Shown here piece by piece: positions 32,850-43,700 of a stretch of 64,000 bases of DNA. Under the pieces are notes generated by a model. It was not told the origin of the DNA, searched no databases, and saw nothing but the letters and a program-made list of their open reading frames with translations. Origin of the DNA: Zygaena filipendulae (taxonomy: Eukaryota > Arthropoda > Insecta > Lepidoptera > Zygaenidae); contig OU015675.1 of the NCBI GenBank assembly GCA_907165275.2, forward strand, positions 2,559,501 to 2,623,500. The letters are read 5' to 3'. Position 1 is the first letter of the stretch, and each line of letters opens with the position of its first letter. The translations under genes were made by a program, and so were the position numbers.

Positions 32850-33400
32850 ACAGGTGTCCTAATTTTAGTCCGTCATGTAAATTAATAAGTATTGTGGACA
32901 CGTATTTTTAGGATTCCGTATCCAAGGGGTAAAACTCTTCTGCTGTCCTTCCGTCCGTCTGTCTGTCCGTCTATCACCAGGCTGTGCTGTATCTCATGAA
33001 CCGTGATAGTTAGAGGGTTGAAATTTTCACAGATGATGTTTTTCTGTTGCCGCTATAAAAACAAATACCTACTAAAAAACAATAAAATAAATATTTAAGG
33101 GTGCTTACAACATACCTGTTTTGATTTTTTTTTTACGTTTTAATAGATAATGTTACGGAACCCTTTGTGCGCGAGTCCGACTCGCACTTATTTTACGTTA
33201 TCAAAAAATAACGGCAAAACATTAAATCTAAATTTCACGACTCGCGTGACGTCACGAATCCCCCACTCTTAAACCTTCAATACGCTTTCATGACTATTTT
33301 TTCATTTCATTGATTTCAAAAGCAAAAAATACGTGTGTGTTACTTCTTTACTATTTAACCTGCGAACTAAATAGATTATGATTTTCATGCTAAAATAATT
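32850..33400 (+). mobile_element. CRE-containing MITE, copy 4, split by another repeat
   Basis: Left part (TTAGTCCGTCATGTA...GGACACGTATTTT) and right part (TTTTACGTTATCAAAAAATA...) are separated by an inserted repeat at about 32909-33191. One TGACGTCA remains near 33246. Confidence 0.65.
32909..33191 (+). mobile_element. Dispersed GGNTTCCGTACCC-type repeat nested in CRE MITE copy 4
   Basis: Begins TAGGATTCCGTATCC and ends with CGCGAGTCCGACTCGCACTT. The text between (ctgtccgtctatcaccagg, tctcatgaaccgtgatag) is a repeat I recognise as common in Lepidopteran genomes. A fragment recurs at about 38246-38390. Non-coding. Confidence 0.65.
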
Positions 33401-33653
33401 ATATTTTATTTTAAAACATTCTAACCTATCATGAAAATAATAATCTCGCGAATATAAAACAGGGATGTTTTCTGTAATCGGTACAATACAAAACGTCGGA
33501 ATTTTGTAAACGGGCGGATTACACAATTTGCCTGCGACACACTGATACCTAATGACGAGGAACGACCAGCGGGTCACTGCCGAAATGCTTGGATTCGTTT
33601 GTAAGTAATATAATAGGTAGGGCTGTCGATTTTGGCGGTTGGAATTTTGTGGG

Positions 33654-34163
33654 TACCCTTTCACCGCCACGTTTTTATAACCTTAATAAGTTAAGGCCAA
33701 AACATAACCATTACCTCCAGACCACACGCTTTAAACGCTTATTATATTTACAATTTGTCAGACACCAATTTAGGAAATCGGAAGGTGTAATCGAAGTTAG
33801 AACAGTTGGTTGGTTCCGATTTAGGATCGGTGAGTGAGAGAGAGAGAGCGAGTGATCACACTACATTAAAATGTACCCTAAAGTAGTAGATTTAGGATAC
33901 AATTTAGTGTAGTGTGATCACTCGCTCTTTCTCTCTCACTCACTGATCCTAAATTGTATCCGATTTAGATTCCCTAAATTTGAAGTGGTGTAATACGCCC
34001 ATTGGCATGATTTCCCCTATAAGTGTTGGGAATGCTTAATAACTATCTAATAAATATAAAAGTCAGTGCAGTGGTTTGTTAGTGATGTAAAATTACGTGT
34101 CTGGCGCCAGGTGCACGTTATTTGTAGATCGTAATATTACGAGGATGGCGGTGATAGGGTTAA
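33654..34163. mobile_element. MITE with ACCCTTTCA ends, copy 2, containing a nested foldback
   Basis: Ends TACCCTTTCACCGCCACG and GGATGGCGGTGATAGGGTTA. The copy 1 sequence is interrupted between CACACGCTTTA and GGCATGATTTC by about 280 bp of foldback DNA. Confidence 0.7.
33760..33998. mobile_element. Nested foldback element with long inverted arms
   Basis: Outer ends ACACCAATTTAGGAAATC and its inverse (GATTCCCTAAATTTGAAGTGGTGT). The inner arms GATCGGTGAGTGAGAGAGAG... (about 33823-33870) pair with 33907-33955 across about 36 nt and include GAGCGAGTGATCACACTACA. Confidence 0.7.
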
Positions 34164-34291
34164 ATGTGTTGTAAATAGCTGACGACTTGGTCTTTATAAG
34201 ACTGTAATTTGAATACAGTATTAAGATTTAATGGCATTTTAGTTTAAAATACTGATTATTAAGGTGACTAAATTAGTAGGTGAGACACTAA

Positions 34292-34528
34292 CCGCCGCAC
34301 TCAGAGTCGACTTTAATCATTACTTAGTTAAGTATAGATTTTTAAAACAAAACTGCCGCTATCAGAGACGTTCAGTAAATTAATGTTAATTGACATTTAA
34401 TGAGATGTAACTTAATTAGTTAAATGCCAATTCACATTAATTTATTAAACTTGTCTGATTGCGGCAGTTTTGTTTTAAAAATCTATACTTAACTGAGTAA
34501 TCATTAAATTCGACTCTGAATGCGACGG
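34292..34528. mobile_element. 237-bp palindromic MITE, copy F
   Basis: Full copy with TAA on both sides (34289-34291, 34529-34531), in the intergenic field. Confidence 0.9.
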
Positions 34529-34824
34529 TAAGAGGACTAAAGTGGACTGAACCACAAAATATTGTTTTTTATAAGGTTTTAATACATAGTTCGCTGTGCT
34601 TCTTTATCCAAGTCAACTTTAGCTTTCAGTGCCTCAACATTAAATTAAGAAAAGGTTTTGTATTAAAACGGCGTGAATGAGATAGTAGGTACTAAGATTT
34701 GTATATTTTTAGTTTTTACAGTCATATGATACGAAACCTAAGTTCTCTAGTAGGTTACCTAAAACCCATATTATGCCATTTACGCAGATTAATAGACTGC
34801 TCACACATCTAAAAGTGCTTAACT

Positions 34825-35267
34825 TATAACATGTGGTAAAATTAGCTGCAAATATTTACAGGGTTGACCGTTGTAAACATGTTCATAAAATAAAAAAGAT
34901 TAAAAAAAAATTCAAACAAAATAAATCAATCAAAAAGAAAACAACCTGTGAAGGCACTCGCCGTTCAATCAATCGCTTTACAGACACATCGCCGCGCGCC
35001 GGTATCTTAAGGTTAATGACCTCGATTGAGCTGAACAGCTGATCCATCGCTGGCTGTGTACGTGGCGCGTGCTTTAAATACGTATAAGTGAGCTACGTGT
35101 CCTGTGTAGCTTGTGAATATAATTGTAATGATTTTTCGATGAATTTATTTTCCTCATATTCTGAAAAACTACCGAACCTACAATATTATTTTTTCGCTTA
35201 TCCTGTTTGTTATAACGTATACTTTCAGCCATGTAAATATTTGCAGTTAATTTTACCACATGTTATA
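34825..35267. mobile_element. MITE with 36-bp inverted ends
   Basis: Left TATAACATGTGGTAAAATTAG...AATATTTACA (34825-34860) pairs with 35232-35267. 443 bp, no transposase. The interior has a GC-rich patch and TTTAAATACGTATAAG, which could act as a promoter, but nothing shows that it does. Confidence 0.72.
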
Positions 35268-35310
35268 TAGAGTTCCATCAATAGATTTCGGTAGTGAATC
35301 TCATGACTGA

Positions 35311-35416
35311 CGACCGCACTCAGAGACGTTTTCAGAGACAGCAGAGTACAGCAGTTTTGTTTTTAAAATCTTTACTTAAAATTAAGTAATCATTAAAACA
35401 ACTCTGAGTCCGGCCG
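35311..35416. mobile_element. Shortened palindromic MITE derivative
   Basis: About 106 bp; starts CGACCGCACTCAGAGACG, ends CTCTGAGTCCGGCCG, with the middle deleted. Confidence 0.6.
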
Positions 35417-35603
35417 TAATACTTTTTTACGATAATAATAACTATTATAACCTCCTCCTTTTTGATGTCAGTTTAAAAATAAAGCGCTGATTTTGATCAG
35501 TCTAAAATAACAGTTTTTACACTAATCGATGCACTTTTATATTGTACTTACCTAATTTTTGTTGAAACTGAAAATCATAAAATTATTAGGAATAGACCGC
35601 ATT

Positions 35604-35771
35604 ATGAACACGCTGAGTGATAGAATTTTAAGTGTGGTGGAAGGACACGCGAAATTTTTGATGAAACTATCGCTTTTATCTCTATGCCAAATGTTATTTT
35701 ATTACACAAAAATTATAATAGATATTCTTAGTTTTAGATTGGGTGGACAAAAAAAAAACAAATATTTCTAG
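35604..35771 (+). CDS. Unrecognised small open frame, possible terminal exon
   Basis: ATG at 35604, 55 codons, predicted product with a hydrophobic middle (LMKLSLLSLCQMLFYYTKII) and a basic end. It is preceded by an acceptor-like ATTATTAG/GAAT and followed by AT-rich, repeat-free DNA with AATAAA at 36211, which looks like a 3' UTR. I recognise no family and found no upstream exon. It may equally be chance. Confidence 0.2.
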   Translation: MNTLSDRILSVVEGHAKFLMKLSLLSLCQMLFYYTKIIIDILSFRLGGQKKNKYF

Positions 35772-37255
35772 TGCACTGTAAAAAGTAAAGAAAATACAGA
35801 TTAAGTAATAACAACAAGCAGGTTGTTTTTAAAATTCTCTTCCATGTTTTACTTTTTGTGAAATATTTATTATATTTTCTTACGAAACCTGTTTAGAATT
35901 GGGTGATTCTCTAAGAAACAGTTGACATCACTTTTTTAAGCTTTACAATTATTGTTTATAGTTAATTTAATTTTAAATCTAGGTATTTATTACTCGTATT
36001 TATGTATAATATCGTTGTTTTGTACTTTTGGTATAAGTACCTGCTTTTCATTTATTTATAATTTAATTAAGTTTGATTAATTTAGATTTTTTTTTTTACA
36101 TTTTGTTTGTTACCAAAAACAGTAGCGGCCCTATTTGTGTTCCATGCGTTGTGTTAAGTATTTATTCTTAGATTAAGTAACTGTTATACTTATTGTAATT
36201 AGAATAATACAATAAAATTTTTCGCTCTTGATTTCAAGTGATTTTATTTTCCCTCACACAGCACACTATGCTTCTAACACTTTCGGAATATTTACAGCAA
36301 TCTAGCTATTCCCCTCGGTTTCACCCGCTGTAATTCTGGAGTTCCCGCGGGAATTCCAGGATAAGTGAACAGAAAATTTCATGATGGCCTGTTGAGTACA
36401 TGTTGAGTAGTTAAGGCGTCTAAGCGTCCCTAACATATTTATTTATTTAAAAGTTACACCAACATAGTAATACGCATTTATAATTATTACTTATTAGGAT
36501 TCTGATAGCTGTTAGATAATCGGAACAAAATTATTATAGCCAATGATAAAATATTATTATAGCATCAAAAAACCGGCGGCGTAGACTTCCAGATATGCCT
36601 AGTCTCCTAGGTCTAGAGAAAAATTTAATAAAGGTAAACCAACCAAATTTTAAGGCGGTTTCATAGTGACATCTTACAAGTACCGACTGCCGTTACCAAT
36701 ATATTTTTATTATTATGTAAGTACGCGCTAACTACCAAGTACTTGCGTAGCTAGTTGTATAGCCGTTGAACAATGATACCCGCTTTTTCTTCTTTTTTCA
36801 ATGTGACACTATTTCGTGCCATGGCATTCAATCTCGCAAAGAGGTCAGATGTCCAATCACTCGCAAGTATCTCGCAAGTCAACGATATAAAAAAAGTTAA
36901 CTAAAAATGTCACGTCTTTAAACCATGATACGCAGTGATTATATTCTCTTTGGTCATGACTGGACTGGCTGCGTATTGTAAGTCTTTAGCGGAATCTAAA
37001 ATGAGGGTTCTGTAACTTAATTGTGTGGATTTTGTGAACTGATTTCTTCGGTGTCCTCCCAGAGATCCAAGATAGATTTTTCAAACTTTAGCACCCAATA
37101 TAGCACCGTGGTTTTGCAATTTTAAACCTTACGCCGCTGATGCGAAAAACCTATAGGTACTTATTTATTTTACTTGAAACTGGCTAAAAAATGCATTTTA
37201 AGTGAAAGTCCATAAGAAGAAAAACAACAGTATTACCAGTAGGTAAGTAGAATAT
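35772..37255. other. Gene-free stretch with one Helitron scrap
   Basis: AT-rich UTR-like DNA to about 36240, a minus-strand Helitron-like fragment at about 36302-36440, then unrecognised sequence. Confidence 0.4.
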
Positions 37256-37349
37256 CATTAATTTACTGAACGTCTCTGATTGCGGCAGTTTTGTTTTAAA
37301 AATCTATACTTAATTAAGTAATCATTAAAGTCGACTCTGAGTGCGGCCG
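37256..37349. mobile_element. Palindromic MITE, right half only
   Basis: About 94 bp matching the right arm of the family from the loop outward, ending GAGTGCGGCCG. Truncated at the palindrome centre. Confidence 0.75.
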
Positions 37350-37539
37350 TCATGGTCCAAACTATGACTTTCTTCAATCAAAAGTAAAATTTTTATTACC
37401 AGTACTTAGGTAAGTAAAATATGGTAATTTCTCATTTCTTACTTTCAATGTTCACCAACTAACGAGTATTGTATTATCTTGATAGATCGTAAGTAGGTAG
37501 GTACTTACTTATACGGCAGCTATAGATAACGTGTTCGTA

Positions 37540-37730
37540 TTATACGGAGAACAAAAACAGGGCGGTCGGCGGTCAGACACCGGATTCGGCGGTGACAGCC
37601 CTGCGCTGAGCGCGCGGCGGCATCCGTTTGAAGTGCGCACCGTGCCTTTTTGTAGCGCGCCGCGCGTGCATGCGTGCAGGGTTGCGTTGCGTGCGGGCAT
37701 GAAATAGTTGACAGACCGAGACTGAGATTA
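37540..37730. promoter_or_regulatory. GC- and CpG-rich patch, possible promoter or first exon
   Basis: In a strongly AT-rich window this stretch is rich in CG (GCGCTGAGCGCGCGGCGG, TAGCGCGCCGCGCGTGC). It is not a repeat I can match elsewhere in the window. Could be an unmethylated promoter or a noncoding first exon; no TATA or frame supports this. Confidence 0.25.
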
Positions 37731-37816
37731 CAACCGATCCGCTTAACTGATGTGAGTTATAATTTAGGGTAAAAACGTTATTTTTTTTAAGTCTATGACT
37801 CGAAAACCTGTAGGAA

Positions 37817-37999
37817 AATACTATAAATGCGAAAGTGAGTTTGTTTGTATTTGTTACGCTTTCACGGCTTAACGGCTGAACCGATCACCACGAAATTTTG
37901 CATACATGTTGTTGGGATACAGAGAAGGACATACCTAAAGTACTTTTATCCCGCGGGAACTCTGTAATTAACGCGGGTGAAACCGCATGGAACAGCTAG
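37817..37999 (+). mobile_element. Helitron-like element
   Basis: ACTATAAATGCGAAAGTGAG start, TTACGCTTTCACGGC core, ends GTGAAACCGCATGGAACAGCTAG followed by T. Confidence 0.7.
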
Positions 38000-39276
38000 T
38001 TGTATAATAATATTTCATGATAGGTACTCTCAGCCAATTTCGCATGCGGACCGCTGGGACTCCACTGAAAATCAGCGCCGTGGTCTGCGTTCACAGCAAA
38101 TGCTGAGTGGAGCCCTTTTTAACTAGGCACTGCACCACATAGTTTTACATTTCTTTAAATTGTAAAGTGTTTGTTGCGTGGTGGTATGTCTTTCTTTTAT
38201 TTTGCTAAATAAAGTTTATCTTATCTCATATTTTTAGTGTTTTTTTAGGGTTCCGTACCCGAAAGTTCCAAACGGAGCCCTATAGCTGTCACTCGCGTGT
38301 CCATCTGTTTGTCGTCTGTCACACGGGTTTTACAGCCAAACCGTACCCACGTATATTGAATACTCAAAGCTATAAAAATTGTCAAACAATATTTTTAAGG
38401 ACTTTCAAGGCTCCGATACAGCTAAAGCTAAAGTTGAAACGATGCAGTCGGTGCACTTCAATTGGTTATATGAATTTTACGTCCCGCGCGTTACTTTGAG
38501 GTTTTATCAACGGGCCGGCAACTCGCCAGTCACGGGTTTTTGCCTCACAACTGGCCCACTTCTGATGCGATGGAAACCGAATGTGAAATGCGAGAAAAGA
38601 AAAACCAGGATGTTCCAGTTTTCTTTTTTTTATATTGTTTTTAAAGGTAAAGTATTTAGTCAGCGTTACAACAAAACCCAGTGGGATTCCTAGTGTCCAG
38701 GTAAGATTATTATAGATTACCTACCCACTGTTTCCTGCGTTAATTTCGAAGTTTCCTCGGGAATTCCAGGATAAAAAGTAGAAGAAGAAAATATGTTTGT
38801 TTTAGCTCAACACTCGTCACTCGTGTGCTAGGTATGTCCTTCTCTGTACCCCGACAACGTGTAGGTAGATACCTATGCAAAATCTCATGATGTAGTTGAG
38901 CCGTTAAGGCGTAAAACGTAACAAACAAACAAACATGCAGAACTTCGCATTTACAGTAAACAATAGTATTTATAATCTAAAGAAAGGGAAAGTAAATTAA
39001 AAAATCTATAAAAAATCTTTTCCTGCCTTAAATCTATTTAGTCTATTGTCGTATACCTATACAAACTTTGTGGTTAACGATTATAGTGTTCTCTTCGTTA
39101 ATGATGGATTGTTGACATTATCTATGTTGTCTTTTGATTATGGCTTTTATACTAAGGACAATTTAGCTTTTATACGATGAGATATCGTGTGTTTAATATC
39201 TATCTAAAGATTACGTCCTACAACGTCACAAACTCACAATTCACAAACCCATAAACTTTAGCTCTTTATTATATTA
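38000..39276. other. Gene-free stretch with repeat scraps
   Basis: GGACCGCTGGGACTCCACTG...AATAAAGTTTATCTTATCTC (about 38045-38225) looks like a LINE 3' end. A GGGTTCCGTACCC fragment is at 38246-38390, and Helitron-like pieces at 38727-38950. Confidence 0.4.
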
Positions 39277-39487
39277 CTAGCTGTGCCCCGCGGTTTCACC
39301 TGCGGTAATTTCGGAGTTCCCGCGGGAATTCCGGGATAAAAAGTACCCTATGTCCTTCTCTGTACCCCTGAAAACGTGCATGCTAAATTTCATCCAAATA
39401 CGTTCAGCCGTTTTTGCGTGATTGAGTAACAAACATCAAAACATCTAAACATCCAAAAATCCACACTTTCACATTTATAATTATATA
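39277..39487 (-). mobile_element. Helitron-like element
   Basis: CTAGCTGTGCCCCGCGGTTT at left, GTACCCTATGTCCTTCTCTG core, ACTTTCACATTTATAATTAT at right. Confidence 0.72.
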
Positions 39488-39704
39488 TTCCGCCTCAGTT
39501 ATATCCCTGAGTAGGTAAGTACCTAATATTGAATACCTGTTATCTCGGAACAGAGTTCCTGAGGGAGTCCCGTTCCCGTAGTTCCGAATAGGGGGAAAAC
39601 TTTTTGGTATTATGAGTAATTTAGATCATAGTAGATAGGTTAAGTACTTGTTATCGTGATTCAAAGAGCTCCCGAGGGACAAACGGCTAGTTTGGCAATA
39701 AAAA

Positions 39705-39838
39705 AACTAGGTGATTTTTTAGTTTTTATGCCGTCATGTAGATTAATATAAAAATATCGAGCATTAATTTTTTTTATATCATACAGAAATAACGGTGATA
39801 CTCTAAAGCGAAATGTCGCGTGACGTCACGAATTGGTA
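39705..39838 (+). mobile_element. CRE-containing MITE, left-end fragment
   Basis: Diverged left half of the family with one TGACGTCA near 39823. Confidence 0.55.
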
Positions 39839-39893
39839 CCTAGAAATAAGAAATAGATGTGAGTACCTATTATCCATCTATCTATATTCTTAT

Positions 39894-40205
39894 TCTATAC
39901 TATAATAAAAGAGTAGAATCCGCGATTCTGTACATTGAATATTTAAAATTGAGAGGGGTGATAAAAGAAGAGTAATCAAGGCCAAAAAAAAATTTTTCAA
40001 AATTCTTTTCTGTCTGTCTGTCTGTCTGTTCGCGAGAATCTCCGCATCTACTGAACCGATTGTCATGCGGTTTTCACAGGTAGACTAAGCTTAGGCTGGA
40101 GCTACATATAGGCTTTGTTTCATTTAAATCGGATGTCGGGAAAAAAAGTTGTTAAGTATATGTATAAAAACGTTTCACGTGGGTGAAACCGCGGGGCACA
40201 GCTAG
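39894..40205 (+). mobile_element. Helitron-like element, TCTATACTATAATAAAAG type, copy 2
   Basis: 312 bp, TC...hairpin...CACAGCTAG. It has (TCTG)n expanded relative to copy 1. Lies 220 bp upstream of the Ty3/gypsy element. Confidence 0.78.
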
Positions 40206-40384
40206 TATAGAATATCTGAGTATTTATTTTTGAGCTAAAAATACTTAATTGTTTATTATTTTTTTACTATCTAAATTCCAACCAATCGAATAAATATTTT
40301 TTTTAATTTTGATACTCCACCACCATGCTTCTACTTGTGTCTATTCATGAAGTTATACATATATTTTATAAATATATATATTTA

Positions 40385-40428
40385 CTAGCTGTCCCCCGCG
40401 ATTTCGTCCGCGGTAATTTCGGTGTTCC
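40385..40428 (-). mobile_element. Helitron-like element split by the Ty3/gypsy insertion (left part)
   Basis: CTAGCTGTCCCCCGCGATTT to GGTGTTCC. The sequence resumes at 45014 (GTTCCCGCGGGAATTCC) and runs to about 45080. It supplies the paralogous target site for the retrotransposon. Confidence 0.75.
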
Positions 40429-40596
40429 TGTTGTAAGTGTACTGCCTCCTTTAGTTTGGTTAATGTGTTGTTCCCTTATGATCTTGTCTAGGACACTTTT
40501 TATTATCTAGAGAAGCTGGAAAATGTACTCTTGTAAACTCGACTCTGATATAATAAATCTGCTATAGCTAATCAATGGTGATTATCATTTAAAACA
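40429..40596 (+). repeat. 5' LTR of the Ty3/gypsy element
   Basis: 168 bp, TG...CA ends, one mismatch to the 3' LTR. It contains an AT-rich TATAATAAATC stretch about 30-45 nt before its end. Confidence 0.95.
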
Positions 40597-40611
40597 TGGC
40601 GCAGTCGGAAG
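40597..40611 (+). other. Primer binding site (TGGCGCAGTCGG type)
   Basis: TGGCGCAGTCGGAAG starts immediately after the 5' LTR. This motif is the tRNA-Ser type PBS known from insect gypsy-like elements such as 17.6 and 297 (recalled, not searched). Confidence 0.85.
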
Positions 40612-40701
40612 TACAATAATTAACTAAACAACTAATTTTAAAGTTTATCACATTCAAGTACACAGAAGTGTTCGTACTCGTATATTGTGAAGTGAACCAA
40701 A

Positions 40702-43700
40702 ATGGCCGACGGGTTGGTTAAATTACCACCCAACTTCGATATAAGATCGTTAAACGCCGCAACAGAATGGGAAATATGGCACGAAAGTTTTATTGATTAC
40801 CTGGTCGGCATAGGTAAAGATGAGGCCAGTGATAGAGTGAAGTTATCACTTCTGCGCAACATGATGGGCACGGACTCATCACGAGTGTTGATGACATTCC
40901 CATTGTCTGGGGAAGATGCCAGGGATTACGACAAGGTGATCAAGGCCATCCAACAATACGTCAACCCCAGGATGAACGAGGTTTTTGAGAGATACAAGTT
41001 CAATGAGCGCAAACAGAAAGCAGGCGAGAGTTTTGAAAATTTCTTCACAGATTGTAAGAGATTAATCCAAACATGTAACTATAAAAATAAAACCGAGTCA
41101 ATAGAAGATCAGCTGCTAAGAGACAAAATCGTCCATGGGATTAGCGACAAGAAAACTCAAGAGAGCCTGTTGAGAATTGAAAATTTGACTTTGCAAAAGG
41201 CGGCAGATTATGTTCGTACAAGTGAGCAGAGTAAACTACAGGCTAGAGAGATGAATCCTGAGGTTGAGATAGATCGTGTTGTCAAGAATGAAAAAAAAAA
41301 TTATACTAACAGGCCAAATTATTACAACAAAGCTAAAAATAAAGGAAATACAGATAGGAATGATGAATTTTTGTGCCGTAGGTGCAACAAAACCCATGGA
41401 CCACGTCAATGCCCTGCATATGGTGAGAAATGTAAGCGATGTGGGCTTCTCAACCATTTCGCTATAGCTTGCAAAGTGCGTAGAAGGATCCAGAATGTTG
41501 AAGTAGAAGAAGAATTGAGAGCAGATAGCTCTAGTTCATCTGATTCCATAGTGTATTGCAACAGAGTCAAAAATGCTAACAAGTCAGATTGGACAGAGGA
41601 AATATATATTGAAGAAAAAAAAATTAACTGTCGACTCGACACTGGAGCCGATGTAAGTGTGATGTCGTTAAAAGTTTTCGAAAGTTTGGACACTCAATTA
41701 AAATTAAGTGAAGTAAGTTTAGAGCTAGAATCTTTTTTGGGTGAAAAAGTTAAACCATTAGGCATGGTTTCTTTGAATTGTAAATTTGGAAAAACAGAAT
41801 GTTATGAAAATTTTATGATTATCGACAATAATTGTGTGCTATTGGGTCTTCCAGGATGTTTAAAATTAAATTTAGTCAAGAGAATACATAAGCTTAATTT
41901 AAATATCAAGCAAAATGATGAGAAGCAAAAATTTGTGACTATAAATGCAGATATCTTCAGGGGACATGGTAAGTTTCCTAAACCATGTAATATACCGACA
42001 ATACCACATCAACCTATTTGTCACCCTGCATCTAGAGTGCCTATAAGTTTAATGAAGTCATTGAAAACAGAATTAGATAGATTGGTTCAGAGGGGTGCTC
42101 TAGAAAAGGTAAATGAAATTGATTCAGAAGCTTGCATAAACAAAATTGTCATCGTAGAGAAACAGAATAATAAAATAAGGCTTTGTTTAGACCCCACTGA
42201 TCTCAATAATTATATTATAAGAAAACCAAATATATTACTTACTGTCGAGGAGATAGCAATTAAGCTAAGAGATAAGAAATGTTTCACTGTGCTAGATCTT
42301 TCTGAAGGCTTTCATCATGTGCCTTTAACGCCACAGGCTTCTTGGAAGTGCTGCTTCGCTACTCCATATGGGGTCTATAAATATTTAGTTTTACCCTACG
42401 GTCTATCTAATGCACCAGATGTGTTTCAAGATGAAATCGAAACTTACTTTGGAAATATTCCTAATGTAATCTGCTGGTTTGACGACATACTTGTGATGGG
42501 TGCAACAGAGAAGGAGCATGATGAGGCCCTCGCAAAGGTTGTTAAGAAAGCTAGGGAAATTAAAGCTGTATTTAATAAAGATAAGCTACAATTTAAGCAA
42601 TGTGAGGTGAAATATGTAGGTCAAATTTTTAATGGTGCGGGAATGAGAGTGGACAAGGCTAGAGTAGAGTCATTGTTACAATTAAAATCACCGAGTAGTA
42701 AAGAAGAGTTACAAAGAATTATAGGATCTTTTAACTATGTTAGACGTTATGTGCCGGATATGGCTGAATTGTTGTTTCCTTTATGTCAACTCTTGCGTAA
42801 GGATATAGAGTTTAGGTGGTTGCCACATCATGAAAATATATTTAAAGAGTTAAAGGTTAAAATATCTAAAGCTCCAGCCTTGACCTCTTTCAACCCAAAA
42901 GAAGATATTATACTACAATGTGACAGTTCACAAAATGGTATTGGTTGCTGCTTGTTTCAAAAAGACATTAATAATATATTAAAACTTGTTGCTTGTGTGT
43001 CTAGATCAATGAATAGTGCAGAAATCAATTACAGTCAAACAGAGAAGGAATTACTTGCAATTTATTATGGTACACAGAAATTTCATAAGTATGTATATGG
43101 TTCTAACCGTGTGACGGTCCAAACTGATCACAAACCACTTGTATCAATTTTAAAAAAACCTATCAGTAAAGTGGGTGCTCCTAGACTCAGAAGATTGAGA
43201 ATTAAACTGTTAAATTACCAGCTCAATCTCGTATACATTCCGGGTAAGTTGATCCATTTTGCTGATATGCTATCACGTAATAGTCGCAGTGAGACTGACA
43301 TGGATTATGAAATGTTGGAAATGGTACATACTGTATCAACTCATTTGCCAATGAGCAACGAGAGGAAAACTCAATTCCGTTTAGAGACGAGTAGGGATAG
43401 CTTATTAACTTTAATATCAAAGTTCTATTACCAAGGTTGGCCGGAAGAACAGAAACTTAACAGTGAATGTAAACAGTTTTACAAAATGAAAGATTCAATT
43501 TATGTCCAGTCAGGTCTTGTATTTCTTAATGAAAAAATAGTGGTCCCACATAAATTAAAGTCATATGTTTTAAAATTAATACACCAGGGACATCCTGGAA
43601 TTTCAAAGTCAATAAAGAAAGCTCGCCAATTGTTTTACTGGCCAAAAATGTCTCAAGACATACAACAATACATTATGAAGTGTCGAACATGTGAAAAGTT

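Noticed and set aside
41236..41693. Several open frames overlapping the gag region in other frames
   Set aside because: Shadows of the 1335-codon gag-pol frame; no env or accessory gene is supported.
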